A DNA stretch of 64,000 bases from Thysanoteuthis rhombus (GCA_963457665.1 OY735227.1:50356344-50420343), one strand, 5' to 3'; positions 1-11,655 are shown, numbered from the stretch's first letter. Notes: generated by a model from the sequence alone, not told the origin. Numbers and translations: made by a program.

Positions 1-157
1 AAAGCCCAAATAACTGCTTTATCTCCAAATTCTCATTCACTCACTGTCTATATCTGCTCTATTTGTTTTTCAAATATTTTCAAATAATATAACGCACTTA
101 TAATCATTCATGTCTGCTTACATATTCATTTTTTGATAGTAATGAGAGATAGAGAGA
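1..157. other. Unassigned AT-rich DNA
   Basis: No coding pattern, repeat family or RNA motif was recognised here. Confidence 0.5.
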
Positions 158-419
158 ATGAGGATTCGCTACACAAACACATTTTTATTTTTGCCCTCTT
201 TGGGCTTCGTCAGGCGAATGACTGGGTTTATTTTAGATTCCTGGAGGTGGGGGGTGTCTACTATTCTAGGTGGTAGGATCCTTCTTTCAATGTATTTCAA
301 GCTCTACTCTAAACCAATGTTTGAAGTTGAATGTATCGAGCACATTATGAAATAAACCTATCATATACCGGATATTGCATTATATTATATCATATTGCAT
401 CCCTGATTAGGTCTGAGTG

Positions 420-420
<1 letters not shown>
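158..420 (-). repeat. Hammerhead-bearing repeat (family E), copy 1
   Basis: Read on the minus strand, this interspersed repeat ends in a hammerhead-like block at 164-219. Its body shares the string TGTATCGAGCAC followed by TATGAAATAAA with the copy at 3131-3330 (here around 332-355). It is bordered by a TA/TG microsatellite at 421-502, as other family members are bordered by TA tracts. I infer a non-autonomous retroelement or a Penelope-type terminal repeat; no protein is encoded. The short open frame across it is chance. Confidence 0.6.
164..219 (-). ncRNA. Degenerate hammerhead ribozyme-like motif
   Basis: On the minus strand the order is stem I ATTCGC, core CTGACGA (position 7 is variable in hammerheads), stem II GCCC/GGGC around a five-base loop, then a region ending GTGTA, then GCGAAT, which pairs with the first strand. 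The second core segment, normally GAAA, reads AAAA, so the invariant G12 is lost. I expect this copy to be inactive. Confidence 0.5.

Positions 421-502
<82 letters not shown>
421..502. repeat. (TA)n then (TG)n microsatellite
   Basis: A pure TA run passes into a TG run, next to the family E repeat. Confidence 0.95.
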
Positions 503-506
<4 letters not shown>

Positions 507-924
507 ACCCTCCAGGATCATAAGCTGGGTGCGCAACATGGTCCACAAGAAATCTATACACAGTGGAAATCATAGATATTTGCTTTCTGCACCACGATTG
601 AAGATATTCTGCGTTCTTAGTCAAACGAAACAGGGAATCATACTGGTTCCTGCCAAAGTGATACCCTCTCTATTCTTTGTGTGGACCATTATTTCTGTTT
701 TTATGGGTCCTATTTTGATAAATAAGAGATGAACAGAATTCCTGGCGACAAAACGCTCAATTCATTTTAATACTAAGTCTGACACTGAACTTCTTGGTTA
801 TTTACAAAAGATTGACATTTCCTATCAGCCAATACGAAATTGAATTACCAAAATTTGAACAGAAAATGATCGACCGGCGCGAGAAAACAAAATTACCATT
901 TTGAATTGGTAACTTACATCTAAA
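503..924. other. Unassigned
   Basis: AT-rich sequence without a recognisable element. It would be intron 3' of the exon-like segment on the minus strand. Confidence 0.4.
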
Positions 925-1200
925 ATTATGGCATCCATCTTGGTAGTATAGCCGCTCTTTTGAGTAAATTCATTGTAGTCAACCCAGTTTCTGCTTTCTA
1001 GTAAATTAAAGCTGCTGCCGCTGATCTGAAGAGTTTCAGTGTACTGTATCCTACAACGTGCTCGCCAGTAACTGGTAGCGTCACAATATGTAGCATTGCC
1101 TTCTTTGCACAGGAACAGTTCTTTTTGCAGCCTCTGACACATCCACATAAGATTGTCTCGTTCATTGACACAGGCCAGACTGACTGTGTAGGTGGGACCG
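925..1200 (-). CDS. Putative internal exon, Cys-rich peptide
   Basis: The minus strand carries an open segment of about 90 codons that ends exactly at a consensus splice donor, codon GAT followed by GTAAGT near 919-924. The predicted peptide is rich in Cys and Trp (for example NLMWMCQRLQKELFLC, then ATYCDATSYWRARC). It has one potential N-glycosylation site (NAT), which would suit an extracellular domain. A stop lies just upstream in frame, so an acceptor must fall between it and the first Cys; candidate AGs exist but lack a strong pyrimidine tract. The frame has no microsatellite bias, unlike most open frames here. I do not recognise the family. It could be a real exon of a gene continuing outside the window, or a pseudoexon. 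Confidence 0.3.
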
Positions 1201-1650
1201 AAACTGCACTTGCATCATCCTGCGACAGTTCAAGTTCTTTGTATAGTGATGTGTGTATTCTTGTAAATGAGGTTAGCCAAAGAATTCTGAACACTGGAGA
1301 GCAAGGCGCTCTCTATCTCATCTTTGAATCTACCACTAAAGTTGAGTTGATTTGGGCAAAGAGCAAGCTCAACTTTAAACACCATTTTACGCAAACCGCT
1401 TCTTCAATTACACTGCCCAAAATCCCTCCGATGACCAGGGTCGTATAGTGTACACAGCGTCAACAACTGCTGCTCTTTTTCTAGCATCTTGAGGCAGATC
1501 TCAGATACTTGTAACCGTTAGTCTCCTCTTTTCATTTGACATGTATGGTGGATGGGGTGCACCTTACCCTCTGTCATGTATATTTTGGGGTCATTTCTGT
1601 AACTTTAACCTTTTTATAACATTCCATCTCTGATGTTTCGAAAGAGGATT
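1201..1650. other. Unassigned
   Basis: No repeat family recognised. An open frame on the plus strand (1125-1448) is antisense to the exon-like segment and has no supporting signal. Confidence 0.4.
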
Positions 1651-1678
1651 TAAATATATATATATATGTGTGTGTGTG

Positions 1679-1711
<33 letters not shown>

Positions 1712-1727
1712 ATGTGTATATATATGA
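1651..1727. repeat. TA/TG microsatellite
   Basis: TA, TG and TA runs in succession, with CA interruptions. Confidence 0.95.
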
Positions 1728-2039
1728 ATAAAATCCCTGAAACAGTTACATGGTAAACAACTGATGATCCCAACAAGAGACAATTTATATATTGTACAAT
1801 AATAACTAAGTATAAGGGAAACAAAGAGAAAAAAACACTTTTGATGATCACTGACAGATATTGGGAAATTGGTGACTAAAGTGAGACCCAAAAATCCATC
1901 GAAAAAGTTCTTTTAATCTTTAGTGTTCAAAGCTGCAAAGCTTTCTAGACTATATATATAATGGTCTGACGATCGCACAAGCGTAAAGTTCGTTGGCATC
2001 ATGAAGCGCTGAATAGGCTGTATGTCTATATCTATATAC

Positions 2040-2040
<1 letters not shown>
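1728..2040. other. Unassigned
   Basis: Nothing recognisable. Confidence 0.4.
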
Positions 2041-2092
<52 letters not shown>

Positions 2093-2094
2093 TC
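2041..2094. repeat. (TC)n then (AC)n microsatellite
   Basis: Two adjacent dinucleotide runs. Confidence 0.95.
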
Positions 2095-3130
2095 ACTATG
2101 TATATAAATATACCACAATCGCACAAAAATGTATGCAGTACTTGGCAAGATCTTGTAACAATATACTATGTTGTGTATTTCTTCTGTGGGATCTATGTAC
2201 GTGGCTCTGAGCCAGATTGTCCCAACCTAACAATATCTGTATGTGTATATCCACATACATTTATACACAACACACAAACACTTATTCATATGTACACATT
2301 AAAATGTATATACATATATAGTTGTGTAAATATACAGATTTGCATACGTCTGTATGTCTGTGTAATAATATAAATTCATATCTATATCTATGTCTATAAA
2401 TGTATTTCCATCTGTTAAATCGATATAGCTTCTCCGCAGAGAGACGATTTATTCAGAGAAACAAACCAGGTATTTTAGTCCCCGACAGAAAAATAGCCAG
2501 TGATTATCTTTCCCTTTGGCTCTCTGTCGTCGTTATCGTCCGATCTGATTGTTTGTTTATATATCATAAGCAAAAACGTCAACGGCCTTAAACAACTAAT
2601 TGTCGCTCTCATAGTTCAGCATACCATATCATATCGTTTGTGAGAGACAAACACCCTCTGGCCAATTTCTCTGTCTGTCTCCTCTCTCCCTCTCTCCGTC
2701 TCTCTGTTTCTCTCACCATTTGGAATCAGTATTTCGATTCAAAAAACCCTGTCACGGATATAAAGAATTACGTAACTAACCACTCATTCTTCAGGATAGA
2801 AATCAAAAAAGGTAGTTTATGAAAATACAAGTAAGATCATTCACCAAACTTTCGACAACATTTTGATTTTTATTTGCTGCAAATATTTGACAACTTCACG
2901 CGGCTATTTTTCAGCCAGAATATTTCAATGCAAGTCATGGACTAGATTTTACTGTACCATATTTGTCTGGAACCTCAAAAAAGCATTTTTCCTCATAAAT
3001 TTTGAAATTTTGTCTTCTCACAGCTTTTGCACTTAAAAAAAAACTCCTATGGATTATTTGTGAAGATTACATTTCCAAATGGAAGGGAAAAACTTGACCA
3101 TCCAAAACTGTTTATTTATATATAAATAAT
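2095..3130. other. Unassigned AT-rich DNA
   Basis: No gene or repeat family recognised. It contains only short CT-rich stretches (about 2670-2720). Confidence 0.4.
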
Positions 3131-3330
3131 AGAATGTGGATTCGCTACACAAACTAACTCGTGTTTCTGCCCTCTTCGGGCCTCATCTTCATGAGTAAAA
3201 ACTTTATGAGTAAAAGTTGTATGTATCGAGCACTCTATGAAATAAATCCACAACATTTCAGAAGTGGCTTTATATCATTGATATATCATTATATTATGTT
3301 ATACTGCTAGCTTGATTTGTACCACATCAA
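3131..3330 (-). repeat. Hammerhead-bearing repeat (family E), copy 2
   Basis: It shares with copy 1 the ribozyme-strand end and the TGTATCGAGCAC...TATGAAATAAA stretch. It shares with the copy at 60767-60880 the segment from CAGAAGTGGCTTTATAT to TTTGTACCACAT (about 3259-3328 here). It runs straight into a TA tract. Confidence 0.65.
3140..3189 (-). ncRNA. Hammerhead-like motif, 5' core lost
   Basis: On the minus strand stem II (GCCC/GGGC with loop GAAGA), GAAA and a perfect stem III (ACAC/GTGT) are kept, followed by A and GCGAAT. The first core segment reads AAGATGA instead of CTGATGA and the 5' strand of stem I is gone. This copy should not self-cleave, but it shows the original stem III sequence. 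Confidence 0.5.
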
Positions 3331-3350
3331 CCCCCCACCCCCCACCCACA

Positions 3351-3352
3351 CG

Positions 3353-3388
<36 letters not shown>

Positions 3389-3417
3389 CTATATATATAT
3401 ATATATATATATATGTG

Positions 3418-3453
<36 letters not shown>

Positions 3454-3482
3454 TAAAGTCAGTTATATATATATAAAGTCAG

Positions 3483-3556
<74 letters not shown>

Positions 3557-3562
3557 AGTTAC
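3351..3562. repeat. Long (TA)n tract with embedded AAAGTCAGTT
   Basis: About 200 bp of TA repeat carries three copies of TAAAGTCAGTTA at about 3454, 3474 and 3550. The 128-residue open frame here (mostly Tyr/Ile) is produced by the repeat. Confidence 0.9.
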
Positions 3563-4000
3563 AGAACGTATGAAAGCAGTGAACTATATTATAACGATGG
3601 TAGTTTTGCCACTGAAGAAAAAATAGTTTACCCGACCATATGTTTTGAATTTAACGCAGATAAGGTAACAATTTCCGTGTTTTTTTCCAGCAAACGTTTA
3701 TAAATTAGCAAATCAATAAGTCGCTATTGAAAAACGTTATTTCCTTCTCAGAATCATTAAAATACCGTAATTACCTTGTGTAATTGCATTGATTGTAAAG
3801 AATGCAGTGATACTAAGTTGGAAAGATGTAGTGTAGAATTTCAATATGCAGTTCAATTAACGAAATCTTTCTTGAACTTCGTCGAACTAGAACTGGATAA
3901 AAGTGTTTCGTAGAGCGACGATATATTATTTAGTTGTGTCAAGATCCTTTGTCGGAAGTGTGTCAAGTGTTTCTATCATTTACTTGCACTGACATTGAGA
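3563..4000. other. Unassigned
   Basis: No recognisable element. Confidence 0.4.
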
Positions 4001-4019
4001 ATATCTGTATATTTGATGT

Positions 4020-5483
4020 TAAGGAAGAAGGAAAGTGTGCAAAAGTCGACACAGCGGTCGGGTTTCGTGCAATTGTAGGTTGTCGGCTGTAAAAACGATC
4101 AATAAGAAGAAAGAATAAGAGGGCAATAGGAAAGTGATCTTAAAGAAAGAAGAGAAAGTCGAGGAAAGAGGGGGAAAAGATTGACGAATGAATAATAAGG
4201 AAAAATAGACGAAAATTAAAAAAGAAATGTTTTTTTTTAAAAGATCAAGAAAAAGAAGAATATGATAGAAAATAGGAGAAAGAAAAAGAAGCAAAAAACA
4301 AAACAAGATAGAGAAGGCCATTGTTACCTTTTTCGTGCTGAATTCAGGAATCATCTTCAAAATTCAATATCACGTGGTTTTAGAGAACAGTGTCAGTCAA
4401 ATGGTTATAGTTTAAAATTAACTAAGTAACCCTATCAACTAACCCGAAAAGCATTAGCCTCAACTACGACACTAACCCTAAAACACTTCAAACCCTAACT
4501 TATATATTGTTGTAAAATTCTGATCGACATAGTGTGGCGAAAAAAAAAGGAGCAGGAAATGATAGCAGAATTTAGCACGGAAAAGGTAACAATCGCTAAA
4601 AAAGAGAAAAAACTAATTAGTATGGGGGATAGAAGAAGAAGAGGAATGGTGAAAAAGAGAAAGACAAGAGAGTGGTTTATAGAGAAGAAAAAGAGAGAAA
4701 AGAAAGTGTAAAATAAACGAAATGTGGGATGATAGGGAGGGGAGAGAAGAGAAAAGGGAGAGAGAGAAAAGAGAGGTGGGAGAATAAGCGGAAGAGAAGA
4801 AAAAGAAGAGGATAAAAGAAAAGAGAAGAAAAGGGCTGAAATAACTAAGAGTAACTTGGTAAGAAGATGAAGAAAAAGAAGAAGAAAAACAACAACAAGA
4901 TGAAGAAAGAGAAGATGAAGAAAAAAAGAAGAAGATGAAGAAGAAGAATAAAAAACAACAACAAGAATATGAAGAAGAAAAAGAAGATGAAGAAGAACAG
5001 CAAGAAGAAGAAGAAGATGAAGAAGAAGATGAAGAAGAAGAGATGAAAAAGAAGAGCAACAACAAGTTGAAGAAAAATATGAAGAAGAAAGAGAAGAAGA
5101 TAAAGAAGAACGACAGCATCAAGAAGATGAAGAAGAAAAAGAAGAAGAACAACAACAATAGCAACAACAACAAGAATATGAAGAAGAAAAAGATGATGAA
5201 GAAGAAGATGAAAAAGAAGAAGAACAAGAAGAAGAAGAATATGAAGAAAAAAAAGAAGAAGATGGAGAAGAAGAAGATGAAGAACAACAACAACATCAAG
5301 ATGAAGACGAAGAAGAATATGAAAGAGAAAAAGAAGATGAAGAAGAACAAGAACAAGGAGATGAAGAAGAAGAAGAAGAAGAAGAACAACAACAACAACA
5401 AGAATATGAAGAAGATGAAGAAGGACAGCAAGAAGAAGAAGAAGAAGAAGAAGAAGAAGAAGAAGAAGAAGAAGAAGAAGAAG

Positions 5484-5514
<31 letters not shown>

Positions 5515-5560
5515 GCAACAACAACAACAACAACAACAAGATGAAGAAGAAGAAGATATT
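4020..5560 (+). repeat. Polypurine / trinucleotide block
   Basis: Purine-rich on the plus strand for about 1.5 kb, strongest at 4860-5560. There the sequence is an interrupted mosaic of GAA, GAT, AGA and CAA triplets, with pure (GAA)n near 5430-5484 and (CAA)n near 5485-5540. Long open frames on both strands (Lys/Asn/Glu-only on plus, Phe/Leu/Ser-only on minus) result from the composition and are not genes. Similar telomere-like short strings around 4420-4500 are too sparse to call. Confidence 0.9.
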
Positions 5561-6545
5561 ATAGAGAGCCTACTGGTTATGGCGTTGATAGCGATATTGA
5601 GTAGGGCTGAGAGATAATCTTCAATTACATAAACGGAAAAGGTGAATTGTTGAGTGACACAGCCAACTATAATTTGAAAGCTGAAGCTTTTGGGTGGGTC
5701 GGTTCCGCTGTTCGCTTAAAAAAAAAAAGAAACAATTCTCTTTATTTCGCGGCTTCCACTCCGAACGAGTCATGCATAAAATGACAGCAAAGCCTGATGG
5801 GATTGCAGAGTCTAATACATAAACGGATGAGTCCTCAATGAGATTGAGGAACGAATTGAGGGAAGGAGAAAGAAGGTAAAAAAATTGTATTGATGAAAGG
5901 GACAAAAAGAAGAAAAGAAGAAAAATGAAGATAAAAGAGATGCTTTTATCTTTGTTTTCATCTTCTCTATTTCCATTGTCTTTACCTTTCATGTTTGTTT
6001 TTCTTCTTCTCCAAAAACAATGCTTTAAAAACCTCTTCAGTTTTTTTCTCTACGTTTTTCTTCTATTTGTCTGTTACTGTGACATTTACTTTTTTGATTT
6101 TCTCAAATTTGTCTTCAATATTTTTGTATTTTTCTTCTTGTTCATATTTTTTGAAAAACTCCAAAACTGGACTTTATTTTTCTACCGTAACAGCAACAAC
6201 AACGATAATAATCAGAATCCTCCCCAAAATGAGAGATGTAAATTGATTTGTAACATTCACATTACCTTACCGTGATTTGAAATAACGACAAATTGATTAC
6301 CAGGAGACTGTCTTACTGACTAAACTAAATTGATAATTCTTAGATGGAAACAAAACTTTATCATACAGCTACGCAAGGGCGTATATCAGTCTAATGAATT
6401 AATGCATTTATACTAAAAAAAACATACATATTTTACAATGTTTCATTCATCATATATACCATGCAAAAGGAGATGTAGTCATCTTCAGTCGGTTTAGGAC
6501 TTGAAGTGGAGTTTGAGCCTGCAGCTATCAGTCTCTTCTTTCTTT
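5561..6545. other. Unassigned, locally T-rich
   Basis: 5940-6180 is strongly T-rich and gives Phe/Leu-rich open frames without coding evidence. Nothing else recognised. Confidence 0.4.

Positions 6546-6548
<3 letters not shown>

Positions 6549-6613
<65 letters not shown>
6549..6613. repeat. (CT)n microsatellite
   Basis: About 32 uninterrupted CT units. Confidence 0.95.
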
Positions 6614-6617
<4 letters not shown>

Positions 6618-6747
6618 TTTTCTTAATATTCATCTTGTTTATTTTGCTTGTTAACATTCTTCTCTCTCGTCTCATTTCCTCCTGACATCCATTTTTTTTC
6701 TTTTCATTCTCCAAGAGCAAAGACGGTATTTGTACAAAGTGGGGGAC

Positions 6748-7166
6748 GGGTCCGATTAGTCACTCAATATAAACTGTCACGTGACCAAATTCTTTTGGCA
6801 GTGTTTTAATGTTGGGGGTGATCATTTGAAAAAATGGAAAAACGGTTGATCGAAAAATCAATCACTTCTCTCACCTTTTGTTGGACGGAGATCACTAAAA
6901 ACTCTGATTTTTCAAAAAATCGAATATGAATACTGCTGGACACAAATTAGAATAAACTTACATTGCAAATTGACCCCCTCCCAGGAAACCTTATATAGGG
7001 GAGGGATTTTCAAAAAGCGAATAAAAATGGTCTCTCTAGACATAATGAGGAGAAAACATTAAAATTGATACATGCCCTCGAGCGTGATTCACACGCAGCC
7101 TGTCGAGCAGCCACACCACTTTGGAAACTGAGGAAACCTATATTGACAGTTTTGGTTAACGGCTCC
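6748..7166 (+). mobile_element. MITE-R, near full-length copy 1
   Basis: First of about twelve copies of one interspersed repeat of roughly 410 bp. Shared landmarks are a 5' end GTTAGTCACTCAATAGAAAC, then ACTGTCACGTGACC and CTTTTGGCAG; a middle GATCA...CAC block; TTACATTGCAAATTGA; a poly-pyrimidine step before AGACATAAT; and a 3' end ATTGACAGTTTTGGTTGAC. AAACTGTCA near the 5' end and its inverse TGACAGTTT near the 3' end form an imperfect terminal inverted repeat. There is no coding capacity and no poly(A) tail. I infer a non-autonomous DNA transposon, though an unusual SINE is not excluded. Confidence 0.7.
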
Positions 7167-9600
7167 TAATTATGACGTAATCAGAAAGGGTGATTAGAGA
7201 ATGTTATTATTCACTAATCCGAATGAGTCAAACAAGTTTGTTTTTTTTTTATTTATTGTTCTAAGGAAGTTGGTTAGGAAATCATAGGGAAGGGGGATCA
7301 GTGAAACATGAAGAGAAGGATGAGTGATAGAAAGGAGAGAAGTTAAAAGTAGTTGGGAAAATTGAGGTTAAAGAGGATTTGGAAAGGAAAAAACGTGAGG
7401 ATTGAAGCTGGGAATAAACGGCAAGATGAGTTAAGAATGTTCTGTTTTGTATCTCAACAGTTTCGCTTGGTCCTTTGGGATGAATTCTCTAAGAGTTATT
7501 TCTTGGTAGAAATTCAGTAGTTTCGATCACCATTGAGAATTGTATGTAGAGAAACGTATGCATGTATTTTTAGTCCTGCTTGTATATAATCTTAGTCAAA
7601 TATAACAGTAGAATACATGCAAAAGAATTACAATCAAGGCAGATATTTTTCTATAAGAATACAAACGTTTAATTAAAAGCAAGAGCGAGTATTCGAGAAT
7701 TAAATAGAGACAAGTGTGACACGGAACATCAGTAACACATAATGATTGATTGTAAACATAACTCACCGTTGCAGTCAATATTTGGACAAACTTGGCGTCA
7801 GAATTCTGAGTCACGAAAAAGAAACTCTATCAAAGAACAAATATGGTCAGAATAAATTTTATTTATGACATTACCAGCAAAAACCTTTAAAATAGAGTTA
7901 AGAAAACACCTACAAATATTTGCATTCTGGGTGACATAGATATCATCAACAGACCAGTCAGAACGACAGTTGCAAATGACCAAAAAGCTTTTTTCCGAAA
8001 ATCAAAAAAAATATATTTTAGAGGGGATTCAGTGGAGTAGTGATGCCAATTCCAAAGTCTGTAGACAAAACGGTATGACCAGGAGCACTTGAAATAAACA
8101 AACAACAAGACAAACTAATCGAAGGATAGAAATCTTCGTCATCTTCTATAGCAACGACAGTTCAATAATGAACAAATGCAATCAAAGTATGCAAGATGGA
8201 AATGTGCACAACGAGAAATGAGCTTCGAAGCATGGTTAAGGGTCATTATGTTTTACATCAACTAGTGAACATTAGGACTTTTGCAGACTTGCTTTTCTGT
8301 ACAAGAATCGAAAGTACAAGTAGAGAAGAACGTTAAAGGGCTCTGCGCCCTAAAGACTAGCTATTTGTATTAGTTTCATATTTCAAATCTTATTGTGAGA
8401 GCTTATTTCCAGAACTATCCTCTTTTAATTTAGTGGAAAGTTATGTCAACGACTGAATCTACATTAGATTTATTATAAATTTTGTAATTCTAAACTTTGT
8501 AAAAATTATTTAAAATCCTATTCTTGTTTAATTCGGTCGGAGTAAAAAAATGTTCAGAGGTTAAGAGCACTGTAACAGAGATGTGGTAGGAAAAAGGGTG
8601 AATGTTTAGTGTGAAAGACGAAATGGAAGGGAAAATCATATTGAGTTAGGAAGAGAAATAGTTGGAAATTTAGAAAATAGTCAACAGAAAAAAGAAAAAA
8701 GAAGACAAACTTGGCAGTGCTAATGTCAGACTCTCTGGCTTCTTTAAATCTGAAGAGTAAACAAAACAGAATTCATTTCTCAATACGATATCATTCCAAA
8801 ACTACTTGTCTCATTTTAACTCCTTTAATAATAGTTTCTGTATATGGAATTGGCTAACTTTAGCAGAGCAAGTCAACTTGAGCTGGACTTCAGAAGTGAG
8901 AATGAATTCGCCATCAGTTTTTGAGTACGTCAATGTGTCACTATTGTTCTGGTTTTGGTTTCGTCATCGTTATTGTTATCCGTTATTGTTGTTACATACG
9001 AAAATAAAATCAAAAGTTAATATTAGATGTTCGACAAAATAAAAATAAAATCTTTGGGACTGAAGATTGAGAAAGACGTGTGCATTTGTAAAGAAATCTA
9101 AACAAGGTACTCCTAGCCCTAGGGAAGGGCTTCGTGATTATCTTAAATGTATGAATTCACCCATGATTCTATTGTTGTACATATTGGGAAGTTTCAAAAA
9201 AGGTTTTGATGTCATGCCCAAATCAATATATATATTTTGCTACAGACCTTCCACCCTAAATGATTTTCACTCAACCCCAACTACGTAAACTCAAAAATTT
9301 CATTTCCCCAATAGCTGTGCCAACAAACATCCTAACCAAACAAGCAAGACATCCACACCCATGTTTTCTGAGTCTAGGATTATGATAAGGTTGGTTTTGT
9401 TATCATTGGAGTCATTATGCTATCATGAAAATGCGAATAAGATTCATAATCTGTTCTAAAATGGGACATTTATTTAAGGAAGAAGTATATAATAATGAGT
9501 ATCATAACAGATTGAAATGTATCAGATCAAGTGTAAGGATTTTCAGTTTTCCGTTTCCTGCCAATTGCAGAACAAATAAATTTTTACCAAGGTACCTTAC
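7167..9600. other. Unassigned, intron-like
   Basis: About 2.4 kb with no recognised repeat, RNA or coding segment. If the exon-like segments at 0.9 and 9.6 kb belong together, this would be intronic. Confidence 0.4.
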
Positions 9601-9601
9601 A

Positions 9602-10058
9602 CGGACACATTTGCCACAATGACACACCACTGACGAACGTTTTTCCAAGACGTAGATAACAAAAGATGCCTATTCCCAATTGTAAATCCGTTATACACTG
9701 GATCAATGTCTTGTATTTCAGTGTGCAGTTGTCTGCCTAGGACCTTCATTGTGGTATATGCATTGTAGAATGCACAGATATTGGATTCAAGGCCTTGACT
9801 TGTCGTAGGCAGAATCCTGGGGATTTTGTTTAACCTGGAAAAGGACACAGACTGCGTAATCCTCAGACACACTAACATCATCCTGATCCCAGTTGTCGAA
9901 AGCTGCTGGGTAAAGGACCAAAATGTGTGGGTAGCAGTATGTCCTGTTTATTTTGCTATACAGTGTAGATGGTAATGTCGCAGTTCTGTAAAGCTTTACG
10001 CAAGCCCCAGGCCATTCGATATGATGACGAAGGTTTCTCTCCCTCGGGCAAGACTGAG
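9602..10058 (-). CDS. Putative exon(s), Cys-containing domain
   Basis: On the minus strand a strong acceptor (TTTTTTCAG at about 10059-10067) opens a frame of about 73 codons starting Q-S-C-P, with Cys residues in WPGACVKLY and RTYCYPH and a potential N-glycosylation site (NRT). It reaches CTTTTCCAG followed by GTTAAA at about 9834, which could be a donor. The minus strand then stays open in the next frame for about 75 more codons, ending at a donor-like GTAAGG near 9598. Either there is one exon with a frameshift or a very short intron. The spacing of Cys and Trp loosely recalls C-type lectin-like domains, but conserved motifs are missing, so I do not name it. Confidence 0.3.
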
Positions 10059-10149
10059 CTGAAAAAAGGTAGATTATTTTGGCAACTTTTTTAATTACTA
10101 AACTGACAAATAATATCAACAGTTATATTGAGCGGAAAATGTCGAATAT

Positions 10150-10592
10150 TCAAGTGGTTATACGGAGAAGACATACAACCAATGCATTCTCCCGATCGTC
10201 ACTTATGGAGCTGAAACATGGAACCTAACCAAGAGACAGACCTGCAAACTGAGAAGTATGCAACGTGCGCATGAGAGAATCATGCTCAACCTTACATGGA
10301 GAGATCACAAGACAGCACAGGATGAAAACGGATGTCTGTGACATCATAGAAAATATTAAAAAAGCTCAAATTGCGATGGGCAAGCCACGTTGCAAGAATG
10401 AAACACAACCGATGGACATCACGTCTCAAAACATGGATCCCCAGGGATCACATGAGAAACTGAGGCCGACAGAATACAAGATGGAGAGATGAACTGGACA
10501 GATTTAGGAAATACTGGCTCCGTGAGGCCCATTATAGAGAATTGGGGCGAATCCTAGGGAAGGTCTATGTCCAAAGAAAGACGTTAAAAGAC

Positions 10593-10640
<48 letters not shown>
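10150..10640 (+). mobile_element. RTE-clade LINE, 3' end
   Basis: A 5'-truncated copy of the C-terminal part of an RTE-type reverse transcriptase ORF. The decayed frame matches the pattern IVTYGAETWNLTKRQT, the LRSMQRAHERIM-like stretch and the terminal WTSRL..WIP..H.RN segment seen better at 26.6-27.2 kb and 55.5 kb. It ends in GTTAAAAGACTGATGATGATG and a GAT microsatellite (10590-10640), as expected for RTE elements, which end in short tandem repeats. Frameshifts make it non-functional. Confidence 0.8.
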
Positions 10641-10641
<1 letters not shown>

Positions 10642-11655
10642 ATACGGAGAAATTGGATCATTAGTGCAGGAGATGTTTGTCTTTCGACTTTGATTCTTAT
10701 ATGCTGAAAACAGTATTATTTAAACATGCACCGGAAAAATTTTGTACCATAACTAAATAAACAAGCATATTCATTTTTATTATAATAGATAACTTTAGCA
10801 ACGCATTGACTTTCTTCTTGCCCATTTTGATTGAAATATTCCTGGTGATCGGGCGTTTTTATTGATAGGTGGCTAGTTTTAAAGCAGCAGTCAAACTGTC
10901 TGATATTTTGATTCAAGCAAGCGTTTTAATCATCTTATCAAAATAATAACAGCAACATTTTTGTAGAACATAAAATTTAGAATATTTTGAGTGGTCATTC
11001 TTAAAGATTGGACCAATATTGCGAGATGTATTGCTATTCAAATTAGCCCTATCCCATTTTCTTTTCAGGTTCAATCGTAACCCCCGTCATTGAGGGTGTC
11101 TGTAGTAAAACGTAAGCAGATTTCAGCCTGTCACCCAAACCTTTATGGCACAACAATAAGATCATGGGTGAGTTCATTCATTTGAGATAAACGCGACTCG
11201 CTTAGAGGCTAGACTAAAATGAACATCAGAAATGAGTGTTAAGAGGAAATGTAAAGAAATACGAGAAAGCCAAGAAAGAAAGGATGAAAATTGGAATGAA
11301 GGTTGTTCGGAGAAGAGTAAAGTATAGAGATGAACGAAGAACAACAACAGAGAGAGAAGAATGTTTTTCATCTTATATATATGTCTTCAGCGGCGAAAAG
11401 CTTTACAGTTTTTTGGGGAGTGATAAATTTGTGAAAGTCATCAGTAAGAAAGGTCGATGACTATTCATTGTAAAAACAAACTTTTTGATAGATTTTGTCG
11501 GACCAAATATAGTATTATTTGTACTTGGAAGAGAAAGTAAGAATTTTGAAATTCAAAGATAAAAAAAATCTTCAGCACCAAAGGAACAAAATGATGACGA
11601 AACGTTGACACAAAAGGAAATTCAAATACAGTCTGACCACACATTAACACTACAT
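10641..11655. other. Unassigned
   Basis: No recognised element; short purine-rich stretch about 11230-11360. Confidence 0.4.

Noticed and set aside
998-1294. Cys-rich minus frame resembling a CXC-type domain
   Set aside because: The Cys spacing holds for only one line; another frame over the same DNA ends at a splice donor and looks more coding.
4420-4500. Telomere-like repeats (CTAACC-type strings)
   Set aside because: Only a few irregular occurrences (AACCCTAA once or twice), no array.
4613-5564. Long open frames of 308 (minus) and 209 (plus) codons
   Set aside because: Composed almost only of Phe/Leu/Ser or Lys/Asn/Glu, dictated by the trinucleotide repeat; both strands are open over the same DNA.
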